This document shows, piece by piece, positions 23,991-36,400 of a DNA stretch of 64,000 nt. How positions within the stretch are numbered: position 1 is the stretch's first letter; each line of letters opens with the position of its first letter. The position numbers were made by a program, and so were the translations under genes. Source of the stretch: Adiantum capillus-veneris. Its lineage: Eukaryota; Streptophyta; Polypodiopsida; Polypodiales; Pteridaceae. The notes under the pieces were generated by a model that searched no databases, was not told the origin of the DNA, and worked only from the letters and a program-made list of their open reading frames with translations. Where the stretch lies: positions 15,827,077 to 15,891,076 of the forward strand of contig CM043946.1 in the NCBI GenBank assembly GCA_014529385.2, read 5' to 3'.

Positions 23991-24914
23991 TGTCCTTTCA
24001 CCATGCTGACATATGAATTTAATCTGCTAGAAACAACAAATCCAGCTGTCAATTTTGAGGTAAAAAACAATTCAAAACAACAAACTACACAAGCAATGCA
24101 CTATTGATCAATATAGTGATCAAAATCTATCCACATTATCAACTAGAATCACACTACATTATCAATTAACAATAATCAATGATAGTTTTATCGTTCTTCA
24201 TGTATAAACTCATGGCAATCAAAATATCTTTTCAAATGCAAAATAACTTCATCACTTCAAACAAAACATTTCAATCACAATGCTCACATTGCACTACATC
24301 GATCGATCTAAAGTGCAAGCTTTGGGCTTTCACATGTTACGATAAACAATAATCTTACTCACTTATTTAAAACAATACAAATAAATCTCATCATCACATT
24401 GCACTATATCGATTTATCTAAAGTGCAAGCTTACGGATTTCACACATTACGACAATCAATAATATTATTCAAATCTTGCAATTGATTCTCATTGTAGCAT
24501 GAGGATTAATTCCAAACCTTGACGATTGTCATATCTATCTGAAGTGCAAACATGAAGTTCTCACATTCCATGGTAGATCTTTGAGAGCTTATCTATCTGC
24601 AGTTGTTGCACATCATACGATCACACAGTATGATAGACGTAGTAATCCAAATAAAGATAATTTAATATCAATGTATTTGGACATGAGATTCCTAAATTTT
24701 GATTCCAGTGAGAGCATAGTGTGATGGCTCTACACAAGACAAAAACATATCTACCTATATTCACTTTGAGATGAGAAATATATATGCACGTCAAAATCAA
24801 ACATACCTAAATAAAACTGAACTCTATTCTATTACATTTTGCAGATTGATTACCTCATGTGAGAGTAGACTCTGCACCCAATGGTAACCTCTAAATAATA
24901 TCACTAATGCACAT
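23991..24914. other. non-coding flank with small duplication
   Basis: AT-rich. Positions 24290-24350 and 24400-24460 are a diverged direct repeat (CACATTGCACTAxATCGAT, then TCTAAAGTGCAAGCTT). No coding sequence was seen. 24910-24914 is CACAT, the left target duplication of element D. Confidence 0.5.
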
Positions 24915-25594
24915 TGTTAACTATGGAGCCTGATTTACCCTTGTAATTTTTTGTGGTAAAAGCGCACATTTGTAAGGCCCCCATTATGAGGAGAAGCCAT
25001 CGTGCGTGAAGGAAAATCACTCACCGGAAGCCAAAATTTTCATGGACAAGAATCAGGGGCAACTTAAAAGGCCTCGGGGGTGGAGGCCCCCGATACTTTT
25101 TTCGCCGGAATATTATGGCCAGACAGCGGCCGGAAAGTGGTCGGAAAACAACCGGTCGGTTGGCCGATGGCCGGTAGTCAATGGCCGATGGCCGGTGGTC
25201 GGAAGTCAATGGCTGGTGGCCGGTGGTCAGAAGTCAATGGTTGGTGGCCGGTGGTCGAATTCAAAAGCGGACTTGTCTTCTCAAGGGCGGCCACACATGG
25301 GTGGATTGGAGGGTCCGATTTGGACTTATTCGCACAAGGGCGGCTACACATGGCTATCTCTCATAAGAGAGGGCAGCCCTTTTGGCCTATAAAAGGAGGC
25401 CATTTCTACACACATTTCATAGTGTGAAGTTGATGCAACAAGGTGAGTGTGAGGTGGTGAGAGTGAAGCAAGGCGGGAGCTCCATTAAGGGTATAATCCC
25501 TTTGTAAACTACTTCTTGTTTTGAAGTACTAAAGCCATTGAGTGGCTGCTTTCTCGTGGACGTAGCCCACATTGGGTGAACCACGTATATCGTG

Positions 25595-25629
<35 letters not shown>

Positions 25630-25713
25630 CTATAATCTCGTGTATATAAATCTGTCTCTCTCCATTAAGTAATCTACTCAATTATCTATTTAGCTACGTC
25701 TTATTTCCTAACA
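24915..25713 (+). repeat. 5' LTR of D with internal minisatellite
   Basis: TGTTAAC...CTAACA. A TATAAAAGG box (25388-25396) precedes the presumed transcription start. Positions 25155-25258 hold a GGCCGGTGGTCGGAAGTCAATGG-type minisatellite of about 28 bp per unit. A (CT)n tract lies near 25600-25625. Confidence 0.93.
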
Positions 25714-25751
25714 ACTGGTATCAGAGCAAGGTTTGCTCGTAGCTAAATTAT

Positions 25752-25771
25752 CTCAAGGAAAGGATTCCTTG
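25752..25771 (+). promoter_or_regulatory. leader hairpin directly upstream of D gag
   Basis: TCAAGGAA and TTCCTTGA form a perfect 8-bp stem around an AGGA loop, in the middle of D's very short (74 bp) leader. Its position between primer-binding site and start codon suggests a packaging or translational role. This is inference. Confidence 0.5.
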
Positions 25772-25786
25772 AATTGAGTGGGAGTT

Positions 25787-26476
25787 ATGGCGGAGGAAGG
25801 GAAGCTCAAGATTGAGAAGTTCAACGGCAAAAACTACCAACATTGGAAGATGCAGATTGAAGACTATCTCTACCAGAAGGACCTCTATTTGCCACTAGGC
25901 GGTCTTGCGAAGAAGCCCGCAACAATGGCAGATGAAGCATGGATTGTCCTTGATCAAAAGGCACTGGGAACAATCCGGTTAAGCTTGGCGTCAACGGTGG
26001 CCTTCAATGTTTCGGAGATGAAGACCACGGAGGACTTGATGAAGTCACTTGACGACTTCTACGAGAAACCATCGGCATCCAATAAGGTATTTCTTATGAA
26101 GCGCATGTTCAATCTAAAGATGGCAGAGAATGGTTCAGTTGTAGAACACCTAAATGACTTTAACACAAACACAATTCAACTTCGATCAGTGAAAATCAAT
26201 TTCGATGACGAAGTGCGAGCTCTCCTAATACTATCATCTCTACCGGATAGTTGGGACAACCTTGTGATGGCTGTAAGTAATTCTATCTTTGGCACAAATA
26301 CTCTTAAGTTTGATGATGTTGTGGGTGTTCTCCTAAGCGAGGAAATGCGAAGGAGAAGCACGGGAGAATCATCAAGTGCTGCACTATCAGTGGAAACAAG
26401 AGGAAGGTTTAAAGAGAGGTTCAAAAACCAAAAGGGTCGTGATCGCTCAAGGCGGAGCAAGTCACGCACAAAGTAG
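25787..26476 (+). pseudogene. copia D gag
   Basis: The ATG at 25787 (an upstream in-frame GTG is not needed) starts a Gag of the UBN2 type (KIEKFNGKNYQHWKMQIEDY). It keeps the central helices (FLMKRMFNLKMAENGSVVEHL) and a basic C-terminal stretch. The frame ends at TAG 26474-26476, just before the zinc knuckle, because of a one-base loss: the knuckle (NCGKKGHVKKDC) follows at once in another frame. The first knuckle Cys is replaced by Arg. In an intact copy gag and pol would be one polyprotein. Confidence 0.88.
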
Positions 26477-29400
26477 TTCTTGAACGTTGGAACTGCGGCA
26501 AGAAGGGCCACGTCAAGAAGGATTGCTGGTCCAAGAAGAAGAAGGAGACAGAGTCTCAAGACAACAAGTCAACATCGGAGGCCAATGTGGCAGGTAAAGT
26601 AGAGCAAGATGCTCTAATTCTCTCATTAGACAATGTGTCTAATTCCTGGATAGTAGATTCCAGGGCTTCATTCCATGCGACACCACACAAGCAACATTTC
26701 CAAGACTACACCAAAGGTAATTTTGGGTATGTATACTTGGGAGATGATGAAGCTTGTGAGATTGTCGGCAAAGGTACAGTTTCTGTCAAAACTGCTAACG
26801 GAAATGAATGGAAGCTTAAAGATGTTAGGCATGTTCCTTCTCTTCGCAAAAATTTGATCTCTACAGGACAATTGGACGATGAAGGTCACAACATTGCATT
26901 CGGAAACAAACGGTGGAAGATCTCAAAGGGATCTTTGGTGGTTGCCAAGGGTGAAAAAGTCGGTACACTTTACTTGTGTACTGTTAGCACGCAACCTTCA
27001 GCTTGTGCAGCAACTACAGAAGTTAACAGTGCGGTGTGGCACTACCGACTTGGGCATATGAGTGCCAAAGGAATGCAAATCCTTCAAACAAAGAAGCTTC
27101 TACCAGGTTTGAAAGAAGTGGACTTAGAGTTCTGTGAAGATTGTGTTTATGGTAAACAAAAGAGGGTAAAATTTCAAAAATCAGGAAATGAAAGAAAAAA
27201 TAAAAAACTTGAGTTGGTGCATTCTGATGTTTGGGGTCCTGCAAGTACACCATCACTTGGTGGCTCATTGTACTATGTAACATTCATAGACGATGCGACT
27301 AGAAAAACATGGGTTTATTTCATGAAGAATAAATCCGATGTATTTTCCATATTTCAAAGGTGGAAAGCCTTTGTGGAGAATGAAACAAGTACCAAGGTTA
27401 AATGTCTCAGATCTGACAATGGAGGCGAATATTGCAGCCAAGCTTTTGAAAGCTTTTGTGCTAGCAATGGCATTCGGAGGCAAAGGACAACCCCAAGGAC
27501 ACCTCAACAAAATGGGATTTCGGAAAGGATGAACAGGACAATCATGGAAGGAGCACGAAGCATGCGGCTACATGCAGGCCTACCGCTTGAGCTTTGGGCG
27601 GAAGCTGTAAGTACGTCTGTGTACTTAATCAATCGGTCACCCTCAACGGCATTGGATGGGGGAGTTCCAGAAGAGGCATGGACAGGTAAACCGGTGAATT
27701 ATGCATTTCTCAAAGTGTTTGGGTGTGAGGCTTTCCTGCACATAGATAGAAGCCTAAGATCAAAGTTAGATGCAAAGTCCAAAAAGTGTTTCTTCATTGG
27801 CTATGGAGAAGGAGACTTTGGGTATCGCCTATGGAATCCTGAAGATGGTAAAATCTTAAGGAGTAGGGATGTAATTTTTAACGAACAAAATATGTACAAA
27901 GATTACTTGGAAAGAAAACAAACAAAAGAAACAGGTGATGAGTACATGGAGCTTGAGGACGGTGAAGACTCAAGGACTGCAAACGGTGACAATGTGCAAC
28001 AACGTCAACCAAATGAGGAGCCTCAACCTATTCCCCGAAGATCTACAAGAGCAAGTAGACCTCCAGAAAGGTTTGTTCCTTCCTTCAACCATCTCTTGAT
28101 CTCAGATTCTGGAGAGCCGGAATCATATGAAGAAGCTATGCAACATGAATCCAAAGAAGAATGGACAAAGAGCATGCAAGTGGAGATGGACTCACTACAT
28201 CGCAACCAAACATGGGAGTTGGTTGAGTTGCCTAAAGGTAAGCGGGCACTTCAAAACAAATGGGTGTACAAGCTAAAGGAAGAAGAAGGTGGGAAGAAAA
28301 GGTACAAGTCTAGGCTTGTGGTAAAAGTTTTTTCTCAAAAGAAAGGTATTGACTTCAATGAAATATTTTCTTCTGTTGTAAAAATGAACTCAATTAGGCT
28401 TGTCTTAAGCCTTGTGGCTGCTCATGATCTAAATCTCGAGAAAATGGATGTAAATACGGCATTCCCTCACGGTGACTTAGAGGAGGAAATCTACATGCTT
28501 CAACCAAAGGGGTATGAAGTAAAAGGTAAGGAGAAAATGGTTTGCAGATTAAAGAAGAGCTTGTATGGTTTAAAGCAAGCATAAAGACAATGGTACTTGA
28601 AGTTTGATCGATGGATGTTGGATCATGGATTCACAAGATGCAACTCGGATCACTGCGTCTACACGGAGAATTTGGGAGATGGGAAATTCATCATCCTAAT
28701 GTTGTATGTTGATGACATGTTGATTGCAAGTGCTAACATGCAGGACATCAAAGACCTAAAAGAGGAGCTGTCCAAATCTTTTTCAATGAAAGATTTAGGT
28801 GGTGCAAAGAGGATACTTGGTATGAAAATATCAAGGGACAGGACGAAGAAGACAATAAAGCTATCTCAAGAAGATTACATCAAGAAGGTACTAGAAAGGT
28901 TTGCAATGCAAAATGCAAAACCACTTTCTACACCTTTGGCTGGTCATTTTAAACTAACGAAGGATATGTGTCCAAAGACACAAGAGGAGATAGCCTATAT
29001 GTCTAAAGTTCCATATGCTGCAGCGGTAGGTTCTCTAATGTATGCTATGGTCTGGACAAGGCCAGACATTGCACATGCAGTGGGAGTTGTGAGTAGGTTC
29101 ATGGACAACCCAGGTAAAGAGCATTGGCAAGCTGTGAAGTGGATACTTAGGTATCTAAAAGGGACAACAACAAATGCTTTGTATTTTGGAGGAACTGATA
29201 TTTTTCTAGAAGGGTATGCTGATGCAGATATGGCAGGTGACAAAGATACTCGAAGGAGCACTACTGGCTATGTGTTCACGGTTGGAGGCACAGCAGTAAG
29301 CTGGGCTTCAAAGCTGCAGAAAGTGGTTTCACTTTCTACCACGGAAGCAGAGTATGTAGCAATGACGGAGGCAAGCAAAGAAATTCTGTGGCTTCACAGA

Positions 29401-29667
29401 TTCTTAGAAGAGCTTGGATTCAAACAAGACAATTGTGTCTTGTACAGTGATAGCCAAAGCGCTATCCATCTTTCGAAGAACTCAGCCTTTCATTCAAGGA
29501 CAAAGCACATTGAGGTGAGATATCACTTCATACGCACTCTTTTGGAAGAGGGACAACTAAAGCTAGGAAAGGTGCATACAAGTGAAAATCCTGCAGACAT
29601 GTTTACAAAGGTGGTCAACAAGGAGAAGTTGAGCTTTTGCTCATCTTCAATCGGCATTCAAGGATAA
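26477..29667 (+). pseudogene. copia D pol: protease, integrase, RT, RNase H
   Basis: One frame from the zinc knuckle to the stop at 29665-29667. The protease site is DSRAS instead of DSGAS, probably inactivating. Integrase HHCC (WHYRLGHM, CEDC) and core (HSDVWGP, RSDNGGEY, NGISERMNRT) are intact. RT begins near 28150. An in-frame TAA at 28582-28584 interrupts SLYGLKQA / RQWY, and the frame reopens at once. YVDD (28708-28719) and RNase H motifs (YADADMAGD, STTEAEYVA, YSDSQSAIH) are present after it. So one stop, the Gag-Pol frameshift and the DSRAS change separate it from coding competence. Confidence 0.92.
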
Positions 29668-29727
29668 GAAGCCAGAATGGAAAGCAGTCACAGGTTTGGT
29701 TTGGAGATCAGTCTCCAAGTGGGAGAT

Positions 29728-30399
29728 TGTTAAGTATGGAGCCTGATTTACCCTTGTAATTTTCTGTGGTAAAAGCGCACATTTGTAAGGCCCCCAATAT
29801 GAGGAGACGCCATCGTGCGTGAAGGAAAATCACTCACCGGAAACCAAAATTTTCACGGACAAGAATCAGGGGCAACTTAAAAGGCCCGCCCCCGAGACTT
29901 TTTTTTTCGCCGGAATATTATGGTCGGACAGCGGCCGGAAAGTGGTCGAAAAACAACCGGTCGGTTGGCCAGTGGCCGGTAGTCAATGGCCGATGGCCGG
30001 TGGTCGGAAGTCAATGGTCGGTGGCCGGTGGTCAGAAGTCAATGGCCGGTGGCCGGTGGTCGAATTCAAAAGCGGACTTGTCTTCTCAAGGGCGGCCACA
30101 CATGGGCGGATTGGAGAGTCCGATTTGGACTTATTCGCACAAGGGCGGCTACACATGGCTATCTCTCATAAGAGAGGGCAGCCCTTTTGGCCTATAAAAG
30201 GAGGCCATTTCTACACACATTTCATAGTGTGAAGTTGATGCAACAAGGTGAGTGTGAGGTGGTGAGAGTGAAGCAAGGCGGGAGCTCCATTAAGGGTATA
30301 ATCCCTTTGTAAACTACTTCTTGTTTTGAAGTACTAAAGCCATTGAGTGGCTGCTTTCTCGTGGACGTAGCCCACATTGGGTGAACAACGTATATCGTG

Positions 30400-30454
<55 letters not shown>

Positions 30455-30538
30455 CTATAATCTCGTGTATATAAATCTGTCTCTCTCCATTAAGTAATCT
30501 ACTCAATTATCTATTTAGCTACGTCTTATTTTCTAACA
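29728..30538 (+). repeat. 3' LTR of D
   Basis: Pairs with 24915-25713. The minisatellite (about 29970-30062) is shared. The (CT)n tract (30405-30452) has grown relative to the 5' LTR. Followed by CACAT. Confidence 0.95.
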
Positions 30539-30543
30539 CACAT

Positions 30544-31100
30544 AGCAAGTTCTTCCTATAAAATAAACACTTTGTATGAGTGAGAGTTTGAGCTCTGCAC
30601 AACATACAAAGCTTACACAAATTGAACCTGAAAAAAAAGAATAAATCAAATTTTAATAAAAAATTAAATTGATTAAACAAAAGAATTTTAAAACTATTCT
30701 AAAATCCAATGATTTTTTAATCAGATTTTTTTTTCTCTGATTATGACATAGAATACCTTTCTTGATGGATACTAGTCTCAACAAGGAGTGTTGATGCTAT
30801 ATATAGTTTTTTTTCGATCAGTGTGTGCTTCGATAAAAAAAAAACTTTGAACAAAGTATTTTTTTATTGGAAAGATTTTTTATCGAAGTTTTTTCGATCG
30901 AAAAACGAGGAAAATATACGATTGTCTGTTTTTGTTGAAATGGTTTTTGCTGACGTGGCACCGTATAATATGCCCGTATAATATGAAGTCATGTATAATA
31001 CACCTGTATATGATGTATTATATGTATCCGATATAATGTATAATGCAACTTAGGAGAGACTGTTTGGATACAGTCTTGGGTATGCAAGTGGTTGTGCCGC
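30544..31100. other. AT-rich spacer with CGATCGAAA motifs
   Basis: Contains long A and T runs and several TTTTCGATCGAAA-like words (30830-30905), a bZIP-type TGACGTGGCA (30953-30962), and repeated CCGTATAATAT words (30961-31020). The first and last motifs recur near 62520-62710. No gene was seen. Confidence 0.5.
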
Positions 31101-32256
31101 ATATTACTACACTTACACATCAATGGCACTATCCTTAGGAAAGCAAGATGCAAATGAACTCTTAGAGTATGGCAAACACATGATGTTAAGATACAAGGGC
31201 AATGTCCATAACATATATTTAAAATCTCAACAAGTTGAAACACAACGTGTGACTTGTACAGATTGTCTTAAGCATTGCAAATTGCAGATTTGTACATGTT
31301 TTGTGGTAAACACATCACCATTTGTCTAATTTTCTCATAATTTATTGAAATACATATTGTGTCAAACATTCAGTCTCCTGCTCCACCTATGGTTGACATA
31401 TTCCATTGTCTCTCTCCATTTTCTTTAATCTCTTGAGCACTGGAGTTGTTGAAAGCCTCACATCGTTTAATGTTTCTTTGTTGTAATTGCCTAATGGCAT
31501 GTGCTGTTATTGAAGACACCAATACTTTCTTTTGTTGTATGTGGTGAAGGATTCTGCAATAGGACCATTGGAAAGTCTTTCAGACTGTTTGCCTTGTCTC
31601 GAGAGCCACCATGCTAAGTATGTCTGAAGGAGGCATTCCTCGCCATCTAATGAGACTTTTCTAAGCCGTGGGTATTCCACATGCTTGGGTTTCCATATTT
31701 TTGGATGAATTATGATAAATGGTTGAAAATGATATGTTGTAAATGAAGAAAAGTTGGTTAGCACAGACAGTGACATAGTTACTTCTAATCACAAAAAATG
31801 TTTTGAGAGTACCGTGTAATGAGTAATCTATGTGCCTGTCCATGCTGTCTTGAATGATTTCTCCAGAAGCTATAGGTTCTCCTTAAACTTGTTGAGATCC
31901 TCTTGTGACCAATCATCTTTGTCACACATCAAAAAGAGCGCATCTATGGAACGCCATACCTCAACCTTGGTGTTGTGAGTAACTGGACCCTGGTCCTTCA
32001 CGGCCATATGCAGTTTTTTCCATTGTAGATACTCAACTTTGCTAACGTAGATGGAGTGATATACCCTTCCCTGCTTTGTTAGCTTCACATCTTTTATGCC
32101 TAGTGGTTTAGATAAAAATTTGCGAGCCTTGATAGCCCCAATGGATGGTTTGCAAGGCACATCCTTCTCTTTGCTTTATCTTTTCTCATCTCGTCATTGC
32201 CCCCATGGAGGCCTATATCTGGCAATACTAATTCAAGGGCCTCAATAGCCATCTGG
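31100..32256 (-). pseudogene. family X gene copy 2, 3' portion (downstream of element B)
   Basis: Minus-strand continuation of the gene at 50934-49049 after removing element B: the target duplication TCTGG at 32252-32256 marks the joint. Visible pieces are LELVLPDIGLHGGNDEMRKD (about 32240-32180), the open frame 32160-31870 (GRVYHSIYVSKVEYLQWKKL, WSQEDLNKF), KSFKTAWTGT with ITHY (about 31850-31820), then after an intron-like gap HPKIWKPKHVEYPRL and a C-terminal stretch near 31560-31430 (AIRQLQQRNIKRCEAFNNSS). Frameshifts and stops are present. Function is unrecognised. Confidence 0.5.
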
Positions 32257-32481
32257 TGTTACCATATACATGTGGTAGTGATTTGTGTGAACACACTAGG
32301 ACAGCCGGCACATTTTTTCCCTCTTTAGGAGGTTTTTTACCCCGAGCATTCTATATACGCCCATCACTCTAGGGCTATCTATCTTTCCATTGCATACTAA
32401 GTAACACACTCTATTGTGTGCCTTCAGCTTCCTTCATCTTCTCCAAGCTGTGTGCGTTTCTCTGCAACCCTAATTCCAACA
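32257..32481 (+). repeat. 5' LTR of B
   Basis: 225 bp. The following primer-binding site has drifted to ATTGGTATTAGAGT from the usual TTGGTATCAGAGC. A third, minus-strand copy lies at 7368-7596. Confidence 0.93.
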
Positions 32482-32617
32482 ATTGGTATTAGAGTAGGTT
32501 GCGTCCTCCCGGGCTTAGTCGCCAGCTGCTCTAGCACACGCCTGCTCACTTTCTCCGATTTCAGTGAGCTTTGGCAAGTGTTGGTAGGTCGACAAAAATT
32601 TCGGGTAAGCTATATGG

Positions 32618-32809
32618 TGTTGGGGTATAAAGCCCAATGTGGTCACCCAGGTAAGTGGGCGGGCCGCCAAGTATGTACACATATTCTTTTGTAAAAACCT
32701 AATAAGAACTCACTATGCTCTACACATTACAGTAGAGCGAGTTCACCATATCGTCGTGCTCTTCTTCTCGCACTCTCTCTCGCGTCGCACTTCCGCTCGT
32801 ACTCCTTCA
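32618..32809 (+). repeat. 5' LTR of A
   Basis: TGTTGGGG...CCTTCA, 192 bp, same family as the A' LTR at its 5' end (TGTTGGG, TAAAGCCCAA) but otherwise distinct. Confidence 0.95.
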
Positions 32810-32945
32810 ACTGGTATCAGAGCTCAGATCGAGGCTCGGGGCAGCACTGCAGGAGGCTAGAGTCACCAACTCAGATTAGAGTGAAATTCGACAAGCGAAG
32901 ACACAGCCCCAAATCTCGTGGGTAAGACCGAAGGGCTTGGTGTTG

Positions 32946-32962
32946 TCAGAATTTCATTCTGA
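32946..32962 (+). promoter_or_regulatory. conserved leader hairpin (A)
   Basis: TCAGAA and TTCTGA pair around TTTCA, 136 bases after the primer-binding site start. Same hairpin as in A' and C leaders, although the rest of this leader differs. Confidence 0.6.
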
Positions 32963-33307
32963 GGTCATCTCGGCCACCATTCGGCTTCGACAAAGGTCTG
33001 GGCAGGCCATTTTCGACTGCGTGGTCTCGACGGGTGCAGATCCGACTCTGCAAATTTGGGGTTTTCGGCCTACAACTGCAGGTGCTGAGGATATCGACAC
33101 TCCCAGAGTGTTGATTTGTGGCTGTCTACACATCAAAGGATGGCTCACAGTTCTTGGAAGCGTGTCACATACGACACGGGCGCATCTACACACAGACTGT
33201 AGGCGACATCCACTAGTTCATCAGGTTGATATTGGTTCAGAGGTCAGCTTACAGGGGAAACTCTGCCGAATTTTTCCTAGAAAAGTAAACTACTGTGAAG
33301 CGTAGCT

Positions 33308-33437
33308 ATGGCTGGATCACAGGACACTGCTCTTTACAATATCAAGAAGCCGGATGGAACCAATTTCCCATTGTGGAAGAAGCAGATTTGGCACGTGTTG
33401 GTACAAAAGAAGCAGATAAAACCTATAAAGCTCAGAT
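33308..33437 (+). pseudogene. copia A gag N-terminus (frameshifted)
   Basis: The ATG at 33308 encodes the start of Gag (DTALYNIKKPDGTNFPLWKK). About 17 bases present in the homologous A' gag are missing near 33435, which throws the frame off. The rest of Gag continues in the long frame from 33438, whose first ATG is internal to Gag and not the native start. Confidence 0.82.
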
Positions 33438-36400
33438 ATGGACGAAGATGAATGGAGCGAAATGGATGAATTGGCACTTTCTACCATTATGCTAACTTTG
33501 GCAGAAAGCGTTTACTTCAATGTAGCAGACGAGATGTCGGCTTATCAAGCATGGTTAAAGCTGAGTGATCTTTATGAGAAGCAGAGTGCAGCTTCACAGG
33601 TATACTGGCTTAAGAAGCTTGTTGACTTGAAGATGAAAGAAGGGACACCTATGTCCAATCATCTGAATGAATTCAACACAATCTATAGTCAGTTGTCAGC
33701 TCAAGGTGTCAAGTTTGATGAACCTGTTAGAGCTATGTTCCTGTTGATCACATTGTCGGAAAGTTGGGACACTTTTCGCACAACTTTGAGTAATTCTACA
33801 CCTCCAGATGGTTTGAACATAGCAGGTGTAGAAGGAAGTATGCTTACTGAAGAAACCAATAGAAAGACAATGGACAAAGGCAAAGGAACAGCCTCAGTTT
33901 TCAGGGGAAGGACCAAAGAAAAGTACAAAGGTGGAAAGAGGAATCAGTCTCGTAGCAAGTCCCGCAGTGCTAAAGGCAAGAGGGACATAGAATGCTACCA
34001 TTGTGCCAAGAAGGGTCACATGAAAAGAGATTGCAGAGAATGGAAAGCAGAAAAAGGCAAAGAGAAAGCTGAAGACCATGGTGATAAGAACAAGTCCTCA
34101 GTGAAGATTCAAGAAATAAATGTGAAAAACACTGTTGCAGAGGATGACAGTCTAGTGTCAGGAGACATCTACTTCTTGAAGAATACAATGGACTCAGCTC
34201 TTCTTACAGCATCTGATGGAAATGCACTGAGTGACTGGATTATAGACTCAGGGGCATCACTTCATGTGTCTCCAAACAAGGAGTGGTTTACTTCTTATGT
34301 GACCACTAAAGATCATGTTCGGCTAGGCAATGGGCAGACATGTGAGATCTTAGGTGTTGGAGATGTTCAATTGAAGTTTCAGAATGGCTCTTCTTTCACG
34401 CTGAAGAATGTGAGACATGTTCCCGCAATTACAAAGAGCTTGATCAGCACAGGTTTACTTGATGATTCTGGCTATGTCACCATTTTTGGACAGAACATGT
34501 GGAAGATATCCAAGGGTTCTATGACAGTAGCACATGGAGTAAAGTCTGGAGGACTTTACATGATTTATGTATCAAATGTCTCTAAAAATGTAATCAATGT
34601 AATCGAGCAGCCGAACATTTCTTTGTGGCATAGCCGGTTAGGACATATGTCCAAGAAGGGAATGGAAATCTTGTCTCGTTCTGGTTATTTGCCTGGCTTT
34701 TCATTTAATGATTTTGAATTCTGTGAACATTGTCTGTATGGTAAGCAAACACAGCAGCCACATAAGCATAGAAGCAGTAGAAGAGATACACATTTGGCAC
34801 TTGTTCATAGTGATTTGTGTGGACCTATCCCTAACCTATCTCTAGGGGGAGCTTCTTACTTTATGACATTTATAGATGATTACTTGAGGAAAGTATGGGT
34901 TTACTTTCTCAAGCACAAGGATGAAGCGTTTAGTGTTTTCAAAACGTTTGTGACACTTGTGGAGAATCAGAGTGGCAAGAAGCTTAAATGCTTACGCACT
35001 GACAATGGTGGAGAGTATGTTTCAAAGGCCTTTCAGGACTTTTGTGAGTCAAAAGGTATAAAACGTGAACTTACTGCTCCTTACAATCCTCCTCAAAATG
35101 GTGTTGCTGAGAGGATGAATAGGACCATACAAGAGAAGGTCAGAAGTATGTTGTCTAATGCACAGCTGCCAAATGGGTTTGGGGCTGAAGTTGTATCAAC
35201 AGTTGTTCATCTTGTAAATAGATCTCCTAGCAAGGTTTTGCAGAAGGATTCAGTGCCAGAGATGGTATGGTCAGGCAAAATGCCCTCATACAAGCATCTC
35301 AGAGTCTTTGGCTGTGAGGCATATACTCACGTTCCAAAGGAATTTAGGAACAAACTTGAGCCAAAGAGTAGAAAGTGCATCTTTCTAGGCTATGGTAATT
35401 CTGGTGAGATGGGGTACAGACTTTGGGATCCTAAATCCAGAAAGGTTGTCCGCAGCAATGATGTTCACTTTAATGAATCCAAATATCATTCTAAACCAAA
35501 GAGGGTTGAGGAGATTAGAAGAGTTGTCTTCCAAGAAGATCGACCTGCACGTGCAAGACAAAATGTCAGGGCTCAAGAGGAGCAAGGACAGGATAGAGTG
35601 GAACCACAGGTTGTGGCTGAGCCTGAGCCACCTATTGTGCGTCGATCTAGACGTATCACGCGAACTCCTGATAGGTTTGTTCCATCTATGAACTATGTCA
35701 TGTTGACTGATTGCAATGAGCCTTCATGTTACAAGGAAGCAGTGCAAATGAAGGACTCCGGGAATTGGCAATTGGCCATGCAGTCAGAGATGACAGCACT
35801 GCATAAAAACAAGAGATGGAAGCTAGTTAAATTACCACAGGGCAAAAAGACTCTACCTTGTAAATGGGTTTACAGGTATAAGATCACCACTCATGATAGT
35901 CAGCCAAAGTACAAAGCAAGGCTTGTTGCCAAGGGCTTTAAGCAAGAACAAGGCATTGACTTTGATGAAGTCTTCTCTCCGGTGGTCAAGATGACTACAT
36001 TGAGATGCTTTCTTGCATTGGTTGCCATATTAGATTTGGTGTTGCACCAAATGGATGTCAAGACAACGTTCTTGCATGGTGATTTAGATGTGGAAATTTA
36101 CATGCAGTACCCAGAAGGGTTTGTTGAGAAAGGCAAGGAAGATTGGGTATGCCAGTTTTTAAAGAGTCTTTATGGCTTAAAACAATCACCGAGGGCATGG
36201 TACCATAAATTCCACAAGTTTATGCTTTCTCAAGGCTACAAACGTAGTGAGTTCGATCACTGTCTATATACAAAGAAGGCTAAGGATGGTAGTTGGCTGA
36301 TCCTTATTTTGTATGTGGATGACATGTTGATTGTTGGCAAGCACTTGGAAGAAATTTCAGCTTTGAAGTCAAAGATGGCAAAATCGTTTGACATGAAAGA

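Larger units (their letters stand above)
24915..30538 (+). mobile_element. Ty1/copia retrotransposon D (5.6 kb)
   Basis: Long LTRs (24915-25713, 799 bp; 29728-30538, 811 bp) flank one gag-pol region. The 5-bp sequence CACAT flanks both ends (24910-24914 and 30539-30543). The primer-binding site ACTGGTATCAGAGC begins at 25714, and the polypurine tract AAGTGGGAGAT lies just before 29728. By eye the LTRs are about 97% alike apart from a CT tract that is longer in the 3' copy. Gag resembles the Tnt1-type copia group. Coding damage is limited to one frameshift, one internal stop and a few key substitutions. Confidence 0.96.

Noticed and set aside
31123..31329. Plus-strand 68-codon open frame with several Cys codons
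   Set aside because: No recognised motif and it overlaps the minus-strand family X 3' region; not supportable as a gene.
32937..33305. 122-codon plus frame in the leader of A
   Set aside because: Lies upstream of gag in the untranslated leader and has no counterpart in A'.
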